Shown: positions 48,700 to 60,049 of the stretch, one piece after another
Numbering within the stretch: the stretch's first letter is position 1
Layout of the letters: the number at the start of each line of letters is the position of its first letter
Origin: Zeugodacus cucurbitae
Lineage: Eukaryota > Arthropoda > Insecta > Diptera > Tephritidae
Assembly (NCBI RefSeq): GCF_028554725.1
Contig: NC_071669.1
Span: 36,074,001-36,138,000 of the forward strand
Reading direction: 5' to 3'
Length of the DNA: 64,000 bases
Position numbers and translations under genes: made by a program
The notes under the pieces: model-generated
Databases searched by the model: none
What the model was told of the DNA's origin: nothing
The model's input: the letters and a program-made list of their open reading frames with translations, nothing else

Positions 48700-50880
48700 A
48701 TGGAAGATGATTTTCAAATCGAATATATGTCATTGCCACTTGAAGATCTCCAGGATTACTATGGGAAATTGTTTGAGCGTTATCGACAATTGCGTGATGG
48801 TACAGAGGCGGACCATCAGCGTATCCACGAGTTGAAACGTAATTTGGAAACTGCTTATGCCGCCGAAAAGTACCTCTCGCAGGAAATTGAGGAGCTCATG
48901 CAAACGATTGCCTCTATGGAAAGGGATAATAAGGTACAAGCAAAAGTTCATTCAGAGGTGGAAGATTTACGTCGACAACATCACACTTTAACCACGGACT
49001 ACACCACGTTGCAGCAGGACTACGCGACGTTGAGTGCGGAGAATGTCGAAATACGTAAACAGTTGGAAACGGTGAAATCAACAAGAAGATTAACTAAATC
49101 ATCGATAGTTAATGCTGGAACAGACGAGCTCTTCAATCGTATAGCAACGTTGGAAGGAGAAAACTTTTCTTTGGTGCAAAAGTTGGAGGAATTTCAGGAG
49201 AGTATGGTGCGACAAACATTGGCATTAGCAGAAAGAGAGGTTCTTGAAAATAATATAAATATATTTGTACATATATTAATAATTTGAATATTTTATACAT
49301 ATACCAGAGAAATATTGAAGTTTTACGTGAACAAGTGACATATCTGGAGGAAAATTTGCGTTCAAAGCTTGAAGATTTAGATGAAAAGTCAAATTTGCTT
49401 GATTGTACACAGGAATATTTAGAAGAAGCTAACGCAAGACTTGCCTTGATGGAAACAAAGCCAGAAGGTGTTGGTAAGTGCATTGACTTTATTGGGATAA
49501 TGGTGAAATTGAAACATTTGTTTTTAAGATCGCAAAGGCAAATCGCTTTTCGCGGAAGTTAACTATCAACGAAGGACAATGAAAAAACTTCTAGCTGCAC
49601 AAAAGAAAAGTTACATTGATATGAAAAAATTGTGCAATGGCAGTCAGTCAGAAATAAAACGATTGAAGCGTGAGAATATTGCATTGCATAAAGAGCTTAA
49701 GCAGTGTACTTCACTTTTGTGTTCAGCGGACCGTTCTTATCAGGGTAATTATGAATTATAGAAATTTTAAGAATTTACACTAATTGATCATAATCCCCAG
49801 CGGACAAACTAAACGAACGCATACGACAACTACTCCGTCAAGTGGAAAGCTTAGAGAAGCAATTAGAAGTTTCTCAGAGGCGTCTAAGTTACATGGACAA
49901 CTATAAGGATGTTGGGTGGCTTGATTCAATCTTGAGTTTCTGCAAGTACGCATTACCTGTTAAAGTTGTAAACTGTGTCACTCATTTCACTACTGAAGCA
50001 TTGAAGATGTTTCGTCATAGTCGAGCATTTTGTATAGTACAAATGGGGATAACCTTACATTAAATAACTCATTCAAATTCTCACTTCCATTATTTATTAT
50101 TTAAATACATTTGTAAATCTAGATATACATATATACTTACTAACTATAAGGTTACGTGTAAGGATTATGTGTGTTTCACACAAATGTTTTTACTCCCAAA
50201 TAATTTAGAAATGAAACTGATGAACTCAAAAGTGTGCAAATACCAAGACCAGTGTGGAAGAGCAGTTACGCAACGTTCAAAAGGAGAAAACAAGGTACAC
50301 TTAAGATTTGTTAATTTCTTTAATATCAAGGTAACCTTTTTTGTTATTAATAGATAGCGCTCCGAAGCATAATAAATGCGTTGCGTACTGTTCAATAGAG
50401 AGGATCTCTTGACGAGGGAAGCGAGTTGGGTTAAAACTATTCGTGAACAGAAAAAACTAAAGACGGCACGATCTCGTATACTGTATGCATCACCTAGAAG
50501 TCCATAGCATCGTCCAAGGATAAAAAGCCGGAACTACTTAGCATTCCATTAGGACTTATTCTGAATGAGCACACAGAGAAATCAACTATTTCAGTGAAGG
50601 AAGAACATAGTTCTGATTGTAATATATGCGAATGAACTCGAGATAGCACCACCAAAGAATTCCAAAGGAAAGGTGTCAAAGAAAAGTGATGCATTCACCA
50701 CTGAACACCAGTTACCAGAAGGTGAGATTGTGATGAACATCAGTGCGAATATCTGTATTGGTTTAGTGTGTACTAATGAATGTATCATGAGGCAAACCCA
50801 AAGCCTTTATTAGAGAGCTGCCAGAGAAGCTCAATGTTATTTTCGTCATTTTGTGGCGCAATGGCCAAACGTAAACCAAC
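48700..50880 (+). pseudogene. Spindly: Spindly copy 1: N-terminal half open, C-terminal tail destroyed
   Basis: Exons by comparison with copies 2 and 3: 48,700-49,239; 49,308-49,473; 49,529-49,744; 49,801-49,945; 50,209-50,294; then the exon 6 counterpart 50,354-50,880. Exons 1-4 are in frame (exon 4 has three extra bases). Exon 5 lacks 13 nt (12 plus 1), which shifts the frame; a TGA follows 19 codons into exon 6, so a spliced mRNA would encode about 403 residues. In the original frame, exon 6 has TAG and TAA TAA at its start, and its last 500 bp show many indels. The Spindly box reads KSLFAEVNYQR instead of NSLFAEVDDQR. Either a pseudogene or a truncated paralogue holding only the coiled-coil and dynactin-binding part. 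Splice donors at exon 1 (GTTCTT) and exon 4 (GTACGC) are weaker than in the sister copies. Confidence 0.85.
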
Positions 50881-51094
50881 TTACACAATTCATGTTTTGT
50901 TCTTGAGCAATTGATAATAACGCGTGCAATAAATCGGAAATGGTGTATTTGTATCGAGACACATCTTGTGTTTTAAAGTTTTTGAATGATTTTTATGGAC
51001 TTTTAATGATCATTGAGTGCAAGTGACAGGCTTATTGACATAAGGCTTTTAGGACTTGACACATCTTTTCAAGAGGAATATTCTGCGCTCTTGT
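50881..51094. other. 3' flank of Spindly copy 1
   Basis: Homology to the other copies fades at about 50,880 after the counterpart of the stop codon. The rest is unique AT-rich sequence up to the retrotransposon tail. Confidence 0.5.
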
Positions 51095-51347
51095 TGTTGT
51101 TGTAGCGATTATCTCTCCCTGCCGGAACGGAAAGCATAAGTCTAGTTATCCCCGGGGTCATCTAGCGGGAGGACCAGGAAACATGCTGTTTCGACAGGGT
51201 CGGACCAAAGGGAAAGGGGTGTTAGATGAGTAGGGTTCGTTGAGCATGCAAAAAAGGTGATTAGTGTCATGCGGGGACTCGTTGCATGCAGGGCATGTAT
51301 TTTGTATGTCGGGGTTCAGTCTGGATAAGTAGGAGTTTAACCTGCTA
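51095..51347 (-). mobile_element. Jockey-type retrotransposon, 3' terminal part (split by an insertion)
   Basis: On the minus strand the frame reads 'RLNSYLSRLNPDIQNTCPAC' then 'NESPHDTNHLF', a C-terminal Cys/His knuckle typical of a jockey-like family I recognise from tephritid genomes. The element ends in (CAA)n-type sequence at 51,095. This is the continuation of 53,484-55,090: the frame (..GYCS / RLN..) reads straight across the inserted element once the 4-bp GCTA duplication is counted once. Confidence 0.88.
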
Positions 51348-53483
51348 GCCTTTTAAATCTCCGGGACCTGACGGCATATTCCCAGCTCAATTGCAGAAAT
51401 CGTTAAGTTACGTAACGGGCTGGTTAGTAACCATTCTCGAAGGGACCCTTCGGTTAAACTACATTCCTTCATTATGGAGAAAAGTGAAGGTAATATACAT
51501 ACCAAAAGCAGGCAAAAGCTCTCACACCAGTCCAAAGGATTTTGGACCAATCAGTCTTTCCTCATTTCTACTAAAAACACTGGAAAGATTAATAGAAATT
51601 AATATAAGAAGCAAGCTAGCTCCGGAAAAGTGAGCAGTTTCACATCATGCGTACTCCAAAGGAAAGTAAAAGGAAACAGCCTTAAACTCGGTGGTCACAG
51701 AGATTGAAAGGTCTCGGGTAGTAAAGGAATACGCTCTCATAGCCTTCTTAAACATAGGCCATTTTAACATCCAGTCTAAGGCCATTATCAACGCCCTTAA
51801 AGATCTGAATGTCTCCGAATTACTCATGAAACTTATATAACAGATGCTTCTAGGCAGGTTCATAACTTCAACGCTGGGGGTTTCAATGATGTGCAGATCT
51901 GTCCATAGGGATACACCTCAAAGAGGCGTCCTATCCCCACTTCTATGAATCCTAACAATGAACAGTATATTGTTAGATCTAAAGAAAGGGGGAGTACATG
52001 TTGTGGCCTACGCTGATGATGTGGCGGTATCAATTAGGGGAAAATTCCCACATATACTCTCGGACCTCATGCAAACAAGGCTAAATGAGATAAATCGTTG
52101 GGCAAAATCATGTGGAAGCTGTTATGTAAACCAAACTTGGATGCCAGGGTAAAGAAGGCAGCTTTAGCACTATAAAAATGGGGACTAACTCCCCGCGTAT
52201 CACATTGGCTCTACACAGCTGTGGTAAGACCGATTATGACATATGGGATATTGGTCTGGTGGCCAATAATTGAGAAGAAGTACGCAGTAAAGCGTATGGT
52301 AAGTATGGTAAGAACAACGCCTAGCCAGGCATTAGATGCGATTCTGTATTTACTGCCTATAGATCTATTCTACAAACAACAGGCGGCGAAATCGGCACTG
52401 AGGCTGAGAGAATCAAAACTGCAATAGGGGACATTCCAGTATACTCTGCAAGTTCCCATTTCTACCAAATATTACGGAAATTCGCAATCCTATAGAAATG
52501 AATCTATACTCGGATCTACACATATCCTTCCCTTCTAGAGAGGAGTGGGAAATGTGAAAAATGGACACAGATTCAGAGATAAGTATCTATACAGACGGTT
52601 CAAAACTGGACAAACGAGTAGGAGGCGGTATTTTCAGAGAAACTGGATACCAGAATCGCTTTCCGGTTACCGGATCACTGCAGTGTTTTCGAAGCAGAGA
52701 TCACTGCAATTAAAGAAAGCCTTCTCGTTTTGTCAAAAAAAGTGCTAACGACTAAACACATATTCATATTCTCGGATAGTCAAGCGGCTTTAAAATCACA
52801 AAAGTCGCAAAGAATATCATCGAAGATAGTGAAAGAATGCTTGGACGACATCATATTTCACGATACACCTGCAATGGGTCCCGGGACATAGTGACATTCC
52901 TGGAAACTGTGTAGCAGATGAACTAGCCAGATTGGGCACAACATTGCAGTTGGATGCTAATAATACCTTATATACCTCTGGCAACGTGCAGATATCTAAT
53001 AAATAAACATGCTGTTGATACGGCTGAATCACAATGGAAACAATCAACTACTTGTTCCGTAAGTAGACAAACGTGTCCTGAGTGGAGGAAGAGCCGCACT
53101 TGTCGTTTATTGAAATTTAAGAGGAATGACACAAGAACCCTTGTAGGGGTGTTAACGGGACACTGTCTGATTGGTAGACACGCCAGCAGGCTGGGGTTAC
53201 CTTGTAACGATTACTGCAGAAGTTGCCAGGAAGAAGAAGAGGAAGAAACGATTACACACCTTATATGGGGATGTAAGGCTCTGTATTATTGGACGCGGTT
53301 TTCTCGAGAATGTGGGTGAAGTTGCTCATATTAAATTATGTGATCTTTTTCACTTTATTAAGACCACAGGGTGGTTCAAAGATGACTCTATAGTGTGAGA
53401 GATCAAAGTCCCAGTGGTGTCACAATGGGCCTCCAAAAGGCCTAGGTGCGTCGTTTTGACAACCACATAACCTAACCTAACCC
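51348..53483 (+). mobile_element. Non-LTR retrotransposon with RNase H domain (family B), 5'-truncated
   Basis: It starts inside the RT at 'FKSPGPDGIFPAQLQ' and continues 'KVKVIYIPKAGKSSH' and 'FGPISLSSFLLKTLERLIE'. Motif C is 'AYADDVAVS' near 52,005. An RNase H domain follows: 'YTDGSKLD' near 52,590, 'FSDSQAALKS' near 52,770 and 'HLQWVPGHSDIPGNCVADEL' near 52,870, then a C-terminal 'CRSC..H..C' knuckle near 53,220. The 3' end is 'CCTAACCTAACCC'. GCTA flanks both sides (51,344-51,347 and 53,484-53,487). The domain order fits the I/LOA/R1 group. Several frameshifts; truncated and inactive. Confidence 0.9.
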
Positions 53484-55090
53484 GCTACAATATCCAGAAC
53501 GAAGTTGCGCAAGGGTCACTCTGGTTTCACGTGGCAACTCGAGCTCTTCGTCTGCTAAAGGTGGTGGTTTGGTTCCAAGGACGCCATTCACTGGAAGGGA
53601 GTCAAAGAAGGTGTTAATAGCTCCACTGTGAATGGCGTTTATAGCGTGTCTGAAACTGTCTGCTCCCGTGATCTGGTCAGTGTATTGTTCTAGATCGTCA
53701 ACTTATTGTAGGAGTGACCTCTTGATGCATCCGGGGGCGGATGGCTGATTTCTACGAAAGCACCCTAGTAGAAACTGCTTGGCAAGCAGTTCATTATGTT
53801 CCTTAATAGGCAGCCGGTGCTGTGTAATTTACGACCGGCTGGCCGATAGCCTTGTAAGTAGCCAGCAACGTTTCTTTGTCCTCTCCCCAAGTGATACCGG
53901 CTAGCGACTTGAGGATTTTGTTCCGGCTCTGTACTTTAGTAATTATCGCGGTCATGTGCGGAGTGCAGACTGCCAAATGTGACACCCAAAATCTTGGGGT
54001 TATTCACAGTCGGTATTGGTCTACCATCGACGTGAATATTAAGATTTAGTCTGTACTCCTTCGTTCAGTTGGTAAAAAGCGTCGCCGTGAATGCGAGTGC
54101 CAGGCTCGAAATAATACGGATGATTGCCGACCGCTCAGGTAGTTCACGATCCGTCACCGTTGGACCTAGGTGTTTTAACATCAAAGAATTGATTCCCTCT
54201 GGGTCGATGGCTTTGGAGGACATGGCCTTCCTGATGACATCCCGAACCTCCTCGCTGGTGAAAACAAGTAGCACCCAGTTGTTTGGAATTTTGCGCTGCC
54301 GTCTGTTGACACGCTTTGTAGTCTTGTCAACCGGAGGGTGCAGTATAAATTTCCGGCTAAAATAGCTTGCGCACCTCTCCGGGTCCGAGGAAGCATGGCT
54401 ATCGAATTGAATTTCAACCCGGTCGCCGTGTTTCCTCGGGTTTGGCAGAGATTTGCTGGTTGACCACAGCTTGCTCCAATCATTGGAAATATTACAGGAC
54501 ATCAAATGCTCTACCCATATCGTCCGCTTATTGTTGTTTACCAGTTGTCGAATCTCCAAATTGAGATCATTTATGCGGGGATCACAAGGGTCGAACTGGC
54601 TTTAGGAGTCATTTGCTAAAACTGCCGCTTCAGCCGGGACATTAGGGCGCATGTTTGCGATTCTTTTGGCTGGCTCATCTTGAAGAATTGACGTTCGGCA
54701 ACGATTACGTGCGTAGGAATAAGTAGGGCGGTGAAGGCATTCTCAGTGAATTCTGTGAAGCCGTCCCAGCTTTATTAAAGTTAACATATGTGTGAATGTC
54801 CGCAGAAATAAAATCTGGAGGTTTTTCAATCGAGATAATTATGGGCAGATGATCTGATGCAAGGGTTAGCATAGCAATGGTGCTATCCAGCAAACTGCTG
54901 CAAGTGCTCATAATTCTGGTGGGGGCTTCGTCATTCATTGTGCAGAATGTCGAATCGTCTATCTCTTCTGAAAGCTCCATCCCTCTCCGATCGTTTGACA
55001 GGCAAGAATTCCAAAGATCGTGGTGCGCGTTAAAGTCACCAAGTACCAATCGGTTTTCACCACGAAGTAGCGTACTAATATTCGGGTGAT
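53484..55090 (-). mobile_element. Jockey-type retrotransposon, 5' part: endonuclease and RT edges, RT core deleted
   Basis: Minus strand from 55,090: endonuclease C-terminal part 'RLVLGDFNAHHDLWNS', 'TFCTMNDEAPTRI' and 'LASDHLPIIISIE'. Then the linker and early RT 'VEHLMSCN' and 'LWSTSKSLPNPRKHGD', 'EGINSLMLKHLGP'. At about 54,085 it jumps directly to the post-palm region ('FTN', 'LNIHVDGRPIPTVNNPKILG', 'KSLAGITWGEDKETLLATYK'), so motifs A-C are missing. It continues to 'LAQLRSGYCS' at 53,484 and resumes at 51,347. Stops and shifts make it inactive. Its 5' end is truncated near 55,090. Confidence 0.9.
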
Positions 55091-55169
55091 ATCCAGATAA
55101 GGTCCAATCATTCTGTTAACGAAAGAGAACCTTGTATGCGTTATTGAGGAGGGTTATATCATGGTAATT

Positions 55170-55860
55170 GGAACAAATTGTATGGCCTCCCTTTTTGTAG
55201 AAAGATCACACTAAGGTTTCAATCGTCAGCCATACTTTCATTCTATCAGTTCTTCGCCGCCGTGTTTAAATAGCTCGATAGGCAATCCATCAGTCCCCCA
55301 CTTTGTTGTTCTCCAAGCGGGTAATTGGGGTATTGGGTTCGCCATCTCCTGGTGTTGCCTCCATAAAGTATGTGCTGGACCAAATTACTTCCTTGATTCC
55401 TATTAGAGGATCCTCCGGTCTTGAAACCTTCTGTAAGTAGCTCATTTTTCCATAAAATGTTCGAGCATTATCCTTGTCGGCCAGATTGCAAGCACTTCGT
55501 ACTCACGCATGCCCTCTTTCTTTTTATTTCTGCAAATGCGTCTCGCTTCGCTCTTCATTCGAATCGTACCAGCTCGTTTCTCGGTTTGTCGAAATCCAAT
55601 TGTTTCGGCTGCAGCTGTACGGTTATGAATGCTCTCAGAGAGCAGGAGTGCATGTTGAGTAAGAAACCCCTCGGCTGCCTTCTGCTATTGCTACTTTTCG
55701 ACGACGAGTCTTCTTTGTGTTTGTTGACGGACGCGCTTTGCTGTACAAAGGCGGGTGTAACAACGTTGTTTTTTGGATACCATCTTCTGGGTCTAAAACC
55801 GGAAGTCGAGAGTTGGTTGAATCATGTGGAGAGAAAGTGTTGTTGACCAAGTGAAGGGCA
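55170..55860 (-). mobile_element. Non-LTR retrotransposon family A fragment (EN-RT linker and early RT)
   Basis: Minus strand: 'RICRNKKKGHA', 'ADKDNARTFYGKMSYLQKVS', 'LIGIKEVIWSSTYF' and 'EATPGDGEPNTPITRLENNK' followed by 'AYRAI..RRRRTDR', the segment before the RT palm in the family also found at 3.3 and 60.1 kb. Its 5'-most part (55,790-55,860) is homologous to 60,630-60,720 upstream of Spindly copy 3. Confidence 0.7.
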
Positions 55861-56254
55861 ATCAAAAATATTGAAAATCTTTATGTGCCTAGTGTCGACC
55901 AAGAGCCTACGTCCTTTTAGTTCAGTTACAACCCGTCAGCAATTTAATATAGACTACAATCTGAAATCAAATTGCCAGCAAAATGATATTAAAATTTCAG
56001 CAGCAAACTAAAGATATGAACACAAAACAATAAATACATAAATATTATGAAAAGTTCAAAAAAATATTTAAAATATTGTACTAAAGTGTAGATGTGTGTG
56101 GAAGCCAAGAATAGTTTGCTAGTGCTCACAAATTTCATTTATTTATAGCGCTCCCTAGTGTACATAACTTGTAACGCATTTTTCATGTTTAGGCAACACT
56201 GCTAAAGTGACAATTTATTTGAAAGAAAAAAGTTATTAAACTCGGTCGCTAGTT
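55790..56254 (+). promoter_or_regulatory. Duplicated upstream region of Spindly copy 2
   Basis: It aligns with 60,630-61,192 (copy 3) from 'GTCTAAAACCGGAAGTCG' onward. From the Inr-like 'TTTTAGTTCAGTT' at about 55,916 it also aligns with 48,357-48,699 (copy 1). The block 'TTAGGCAACACTGCTAAAGT' (56,187-56,206), 49 nt before the ATG, is identical in all three copies. It lacks a TATA box at the position where copy 1 has one. Confidence 0.6.
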
Positions 56255-58561
56255 ATGGAAGATGATTTTCAAATCGAATATATGTCATTGCCACTTGAAG
56301 ATCTCCAGGATCACTATGGGAAATTGTATGAGCGTTATCGACAATTGCACGATGGTACAGAGGCGAACACACAGCGTATCCACGAAATGAAACGTAATTT
56401 GGAAACTGCTTATGCCGCCGAAAAGTACCTCTCGCAGGAAATTGAGGAGCTCATGCAAACCCTTGCTTCGATTGAAAAGGACAATAAGGGGCAAACAAAA
56501 GTACATACGGAGCTAGAAGATTTACGTCGACAACATCACACATTAACCACGGACTACACTACGTTGCAGCAGGACTATGCTACGTTGAGTGCGGAGAATG
56601 TCGAAATGCGTAGAGAGCTAGAAACGGTAAAATCAGCAAAAAGATTAAGCACATCATCGATAGTTAATGCTGGAACAGAAGAGCTCACCAACCGTATAGC
56701 AACGTTGGAAGGAGAAAACTTTTCTTTGATGCAAAAGTTGGAGGAATTCCAGGAGAGTATGGTGCGACAAACACTGATATTGGCAGAAAGAGAGGTGCTT
56801 GAAATGTAATATAAATATATTCGTATATATATTATTTTAAATATTTTATGCATATACCAGAGTAATATTGAAGTTTTACGTGATCAAGTAACATGTTTGG
56901 AGGAAAATTTGCGTTCGAAACGTGAGGATTTAGATGAAAAGACAACTTTGCTTGAAAGCACGCAAGAACATTTAGCAGAAGCTAACGCAAAACTTGCCAT
57001 GTTGGAAACAAAACCAGAAGGTGTTGGTAAGTGCATTTACTCTATTGTGATATTTGTGAAATTACAATATTCCCTATAGATCGCAAAGGCAACTCGCTTT
57101 TCGCCGAAGTGGATGATCAACGACAGGCAATGAAAAAACTTCTAGCTGCACAAAAGAAAAGCTACATTGATATGAAAAAAATGTGCAATGACAGTCAATC
57201 AGAAATACGACGATTGAAGCGGGAGAATATTGCAATGCATACAGAGCTTAAGGAGTGCACTTCAATTTTCTGTTCAGCAGACCGCACATATCAGGGTAAT
57301 TATGAAACATTTTATGAACTTTTACATAATAAAAAAAAAAACATTTGCAGACAGGCTAAACGATCGTATACGCCAACTACTGAGTCAAGTGGAAGGATTA
57401 GAAAAGCAATTAAAAGTATCACAGAGTCGTCTAAGTGACTTAGCCAACGAAAAAGGTGTTGAATGGTTGGATTCAATGTTGAGTTTCTGCAAGTATGTAA
57501 AAGCAATGTAAATAGTACAAAATTCTCCACTTCTATAATTTATTATGTGAAGTCTTTTGTAAATTTCGGACAAGTTTTGTAAAAAAAATAATTGTATTTA
57601 TTGACTGTATAAATATTTTACTCCCAAATAATTTAGACATGAAACTGATGAACTCAAGAAACAACTTCATAGTGTGCGAATACAAAAAGCCAGTTTGGAA
57701 GAGCAGCTCCGCAATGTTCAACAGCAGATGACAAGGTAAATAAAAACATTTCTCCATTTATTTAATAGCGAAGTAAACTATTTTATTATTAACAGATGGC
57801 GTTTCGAAGCATTAAAAACACGTTGTGTACTGCTCGATAGAGAGGATATATTGACTGAAAAGGGAATTGCGTTTAAACCTATTCGTGCAATAGAGTTTAA
57901 TATTGACCAGAAAGAACAGGAGACTGCACGACCTCGTATTGTGCACGCATCACCTGGCACTCCTCAATATAAGTTCTCCAAGGAGAGTGAACCACAAATA
58001 CTTAGCACCCCATTAGGACAACAAACTATTCAGAATGGGAATGCATCAGAAATATATAACACACCTTCTAGAAATATTCCATTGAAACGAGAACAAGAAG
58101 AACAGAAAGAAAATCAAAATGACTTCATCACGTCGAATAATGAAAATGATGGAACACCACAAAAGCAGCAGAAACATACAATTTCAGTGAAGACAGAACC
58201 ATGTTTCGATAATTATTTGCGCGAGAGTAATAGCAACAGTAGTTCTTTGGCAAACGAACTGCAGATGACACCATCAATGAATTCCAAAAGGCAACCATCT
58301 GCACTGAACGCTCAACCGGGACCTTCGATTCTAACAAAGAAAGGTGATACACTCACCAGTAATGAAAATAACCAGAAGAATGTGCAGTTTAGTGCACAAG
58401 GTCCCACTGTGCACGACATCAGTGCGAACGTCAGTACAGAGGGTACTATTGATGGTTCGAATAAAGAAGACAATCCCAAAGCCTTCATTAAAGAGGTACG
58501 AAAGAAACCCAATGTTACTATTCGTCATATTATAGTGCCATCCAAACGTAAACCACTATAA
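56255..58561 (+). CDS. Spindly: Spindly copy 2, kinetochore dynein-dynactin adaptor
   Basis: Six exons: 56,255-56,794; 56,861-57,026; 57,080-57,295; 57,351-57,492; 57,637-57,735; 57,796-58,561. All introns are GT-AG (exon 1 donor is a weak GTGCTT) and join in frame to 642 residues. Residues 1 to about 390 are coiled coil, with an AAEKYL stretch at 54-59 where the dynein light-intermediate-chain-binding CC1 box would lie. The Spindly box is at 238-250 (KGNSLFAEVDDQR), the dynactin pointed-end binding motif of this family. The tail (about 391-642) is polar and probably disordered, with TP sites (SPGTPQY, LSTPLG, NTPSRN) and a basic end KRKPL. No CaaX box. In flies Spindly brings dynein to RZZ-marked kinetochores for chromosome movement and checkpoint silencing. 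It is very close to copy 3 and appears functional. Confidence 0.88.
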
Positions 58562-58662
58562 CCCAAACCTGTTTTCGTTCTTTTTGTTTACTTTTTATTG
58601 GACTTATTTACTAAGTCAGTTATTTATACAGTTGCTTACAGTAAGAGTCTAAACCGTTAACG

Positions 58663-58668
58663 AATAAA
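58663..58668 (+). terminator. Poly(A) signal of Spindly copy 2
   Basis: AATAAA, about 100 nt after the stop codon; the copy-3 counterpart lies at 63,580. Confidence 0.6.
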
Positions 58669-60049
58669 TGAAAAAAAATAATAAACTTAAATTTCATGAA
58701 TGTGGAAACAACCTAGTAGTCTTTGTCTATAGTGAATGTTATCATCAATTAACATTCCTCCAGACACCGAGGTGGAGACTAATAACTTATTAAGGAAGTA
58801 CATGGAATTGATGTCTTTCTCTAAAAATGGACGTGTATCGATAAGAAAATTTGTGTTGTGAATCGCATAATATATATGTGGGGTTGTTTTCGCGGCAGAG
58901 GTCTAGGCTTGAACGCATTAATCGTAAGTGTATGCAAGTGATTATAGATATTATCGTGGCCGCATATCTCCCAAATTTTGACATATTTGGACTCGATATT
59001 AATGCAGGACTATGAATCGAAGTTCCTATATTGGCATTAGTCTTGACACCTGATAGAACATTTTTGCGCTATTTTAAAAGAAAAACTTTTCAGAGGAAGA
59101 AGGTTGAAAATCTCTATTGAACTATGTGAACAGACTTTTATAGTGTGGCAAAATATAAACCCAAATATTTCAAAAACTTTTTCAAAAGTGTGTCAGACAG
59201 TACAAAAGCATCGAAAAACAATTCCTTATAATAGACTAAAATGAATATATTTAATTGAAGGAGGGAATTGTTTCACCATCAAACCCATTCGCTTTCTTAT
59301 CTAGTCTGGAAAAAATAGAATTAACGGCGCCGTTAGGCCAATGATCAGCGGTTTACGTCAGCAGCTGTACACTCTTGGCAGCCGAAGCATGCTTTAGAAG
59401 CTGCAAAAAATCGATTTTTCCGAGGACTTTTGGGAAGGAAAGAAATATTCGATTGAAGCGAAACTGCCAGGTTTTGTTGCTATACATGTGTATATGTATT
59501 TCAACAGTCTTCTCAAATTTTTTCAATATTATGTCTGGTACAAGCATTTCATCAAGGCGTCTCGAGTGTGCATGTGTCGTGTGGAGGTAAAGATGCAGAT
59601 CGCAATTTTCATCTGAAACAAAAAAAAACCAAAACATTTTCAATAGTATAGCTTCAAGTTAAACCAAGAAAATCAAACGAAAAGTGAGAAATTCAAAAAC
59701 TTTTCGCACATTAAAAAAAAAAAATATTTTTTTTCTTTGAATTCACATCAGATTGCTTAAAAAGTAAAAAAAAAAACCTTTCTTAAGGTTTTTTAGATTG
59801 ACTAGAAAAGTATTTAATCCCGAATACAATAAATTTTGTCTAGTTTGATAGGACGTTTAATTTTTTCCCCTATTCCCGCCAATTAGGAAAAATCGTACAA
59901 ATGGGAAACCGGTAAATCGTGCGTCAAACTTTTCGTATATAAAGTATATCTGATCGACGCTTGCTCACAATTTCTCTTGTGACTCCAAAAATTATTTGAA
60001 TATTTTTCTGAAATTTTAGGGACACATTCTTGGATAGTTTGGGTAGACA
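58669..60049. other. Gene-free spacer between Spindly copies 2 and 3
   Basis: AT-rich, with A and T runs near 59,625-59,790. The two short overlapping frames at 59,353-59,643 carry no domain. No homology to the spacer downstream of copy 1 was noticed. Confidence 0.45.

Noticed and set aside
51095..51347. Separate small Cys/His-knuckle gene
   Set aside because: It is the 3' end of the jockey element whose remainder lies at 53,484-55,090, separated by a later insertion.
55421..55846. 141-aa plus frame upstream of Spindly copy 2
   Set aside because: Antisense to a non-LTR retrotransposon fragment read on the minus strand; no domain of its own.
57851..58561. Stand-alone 236-aa gene (and its twin at 62,796-63,488)
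   Set aside because: These are the last exons of Spindly copies 2 and 3; frame and splice sites join them to the upstream coiled-coil exons.
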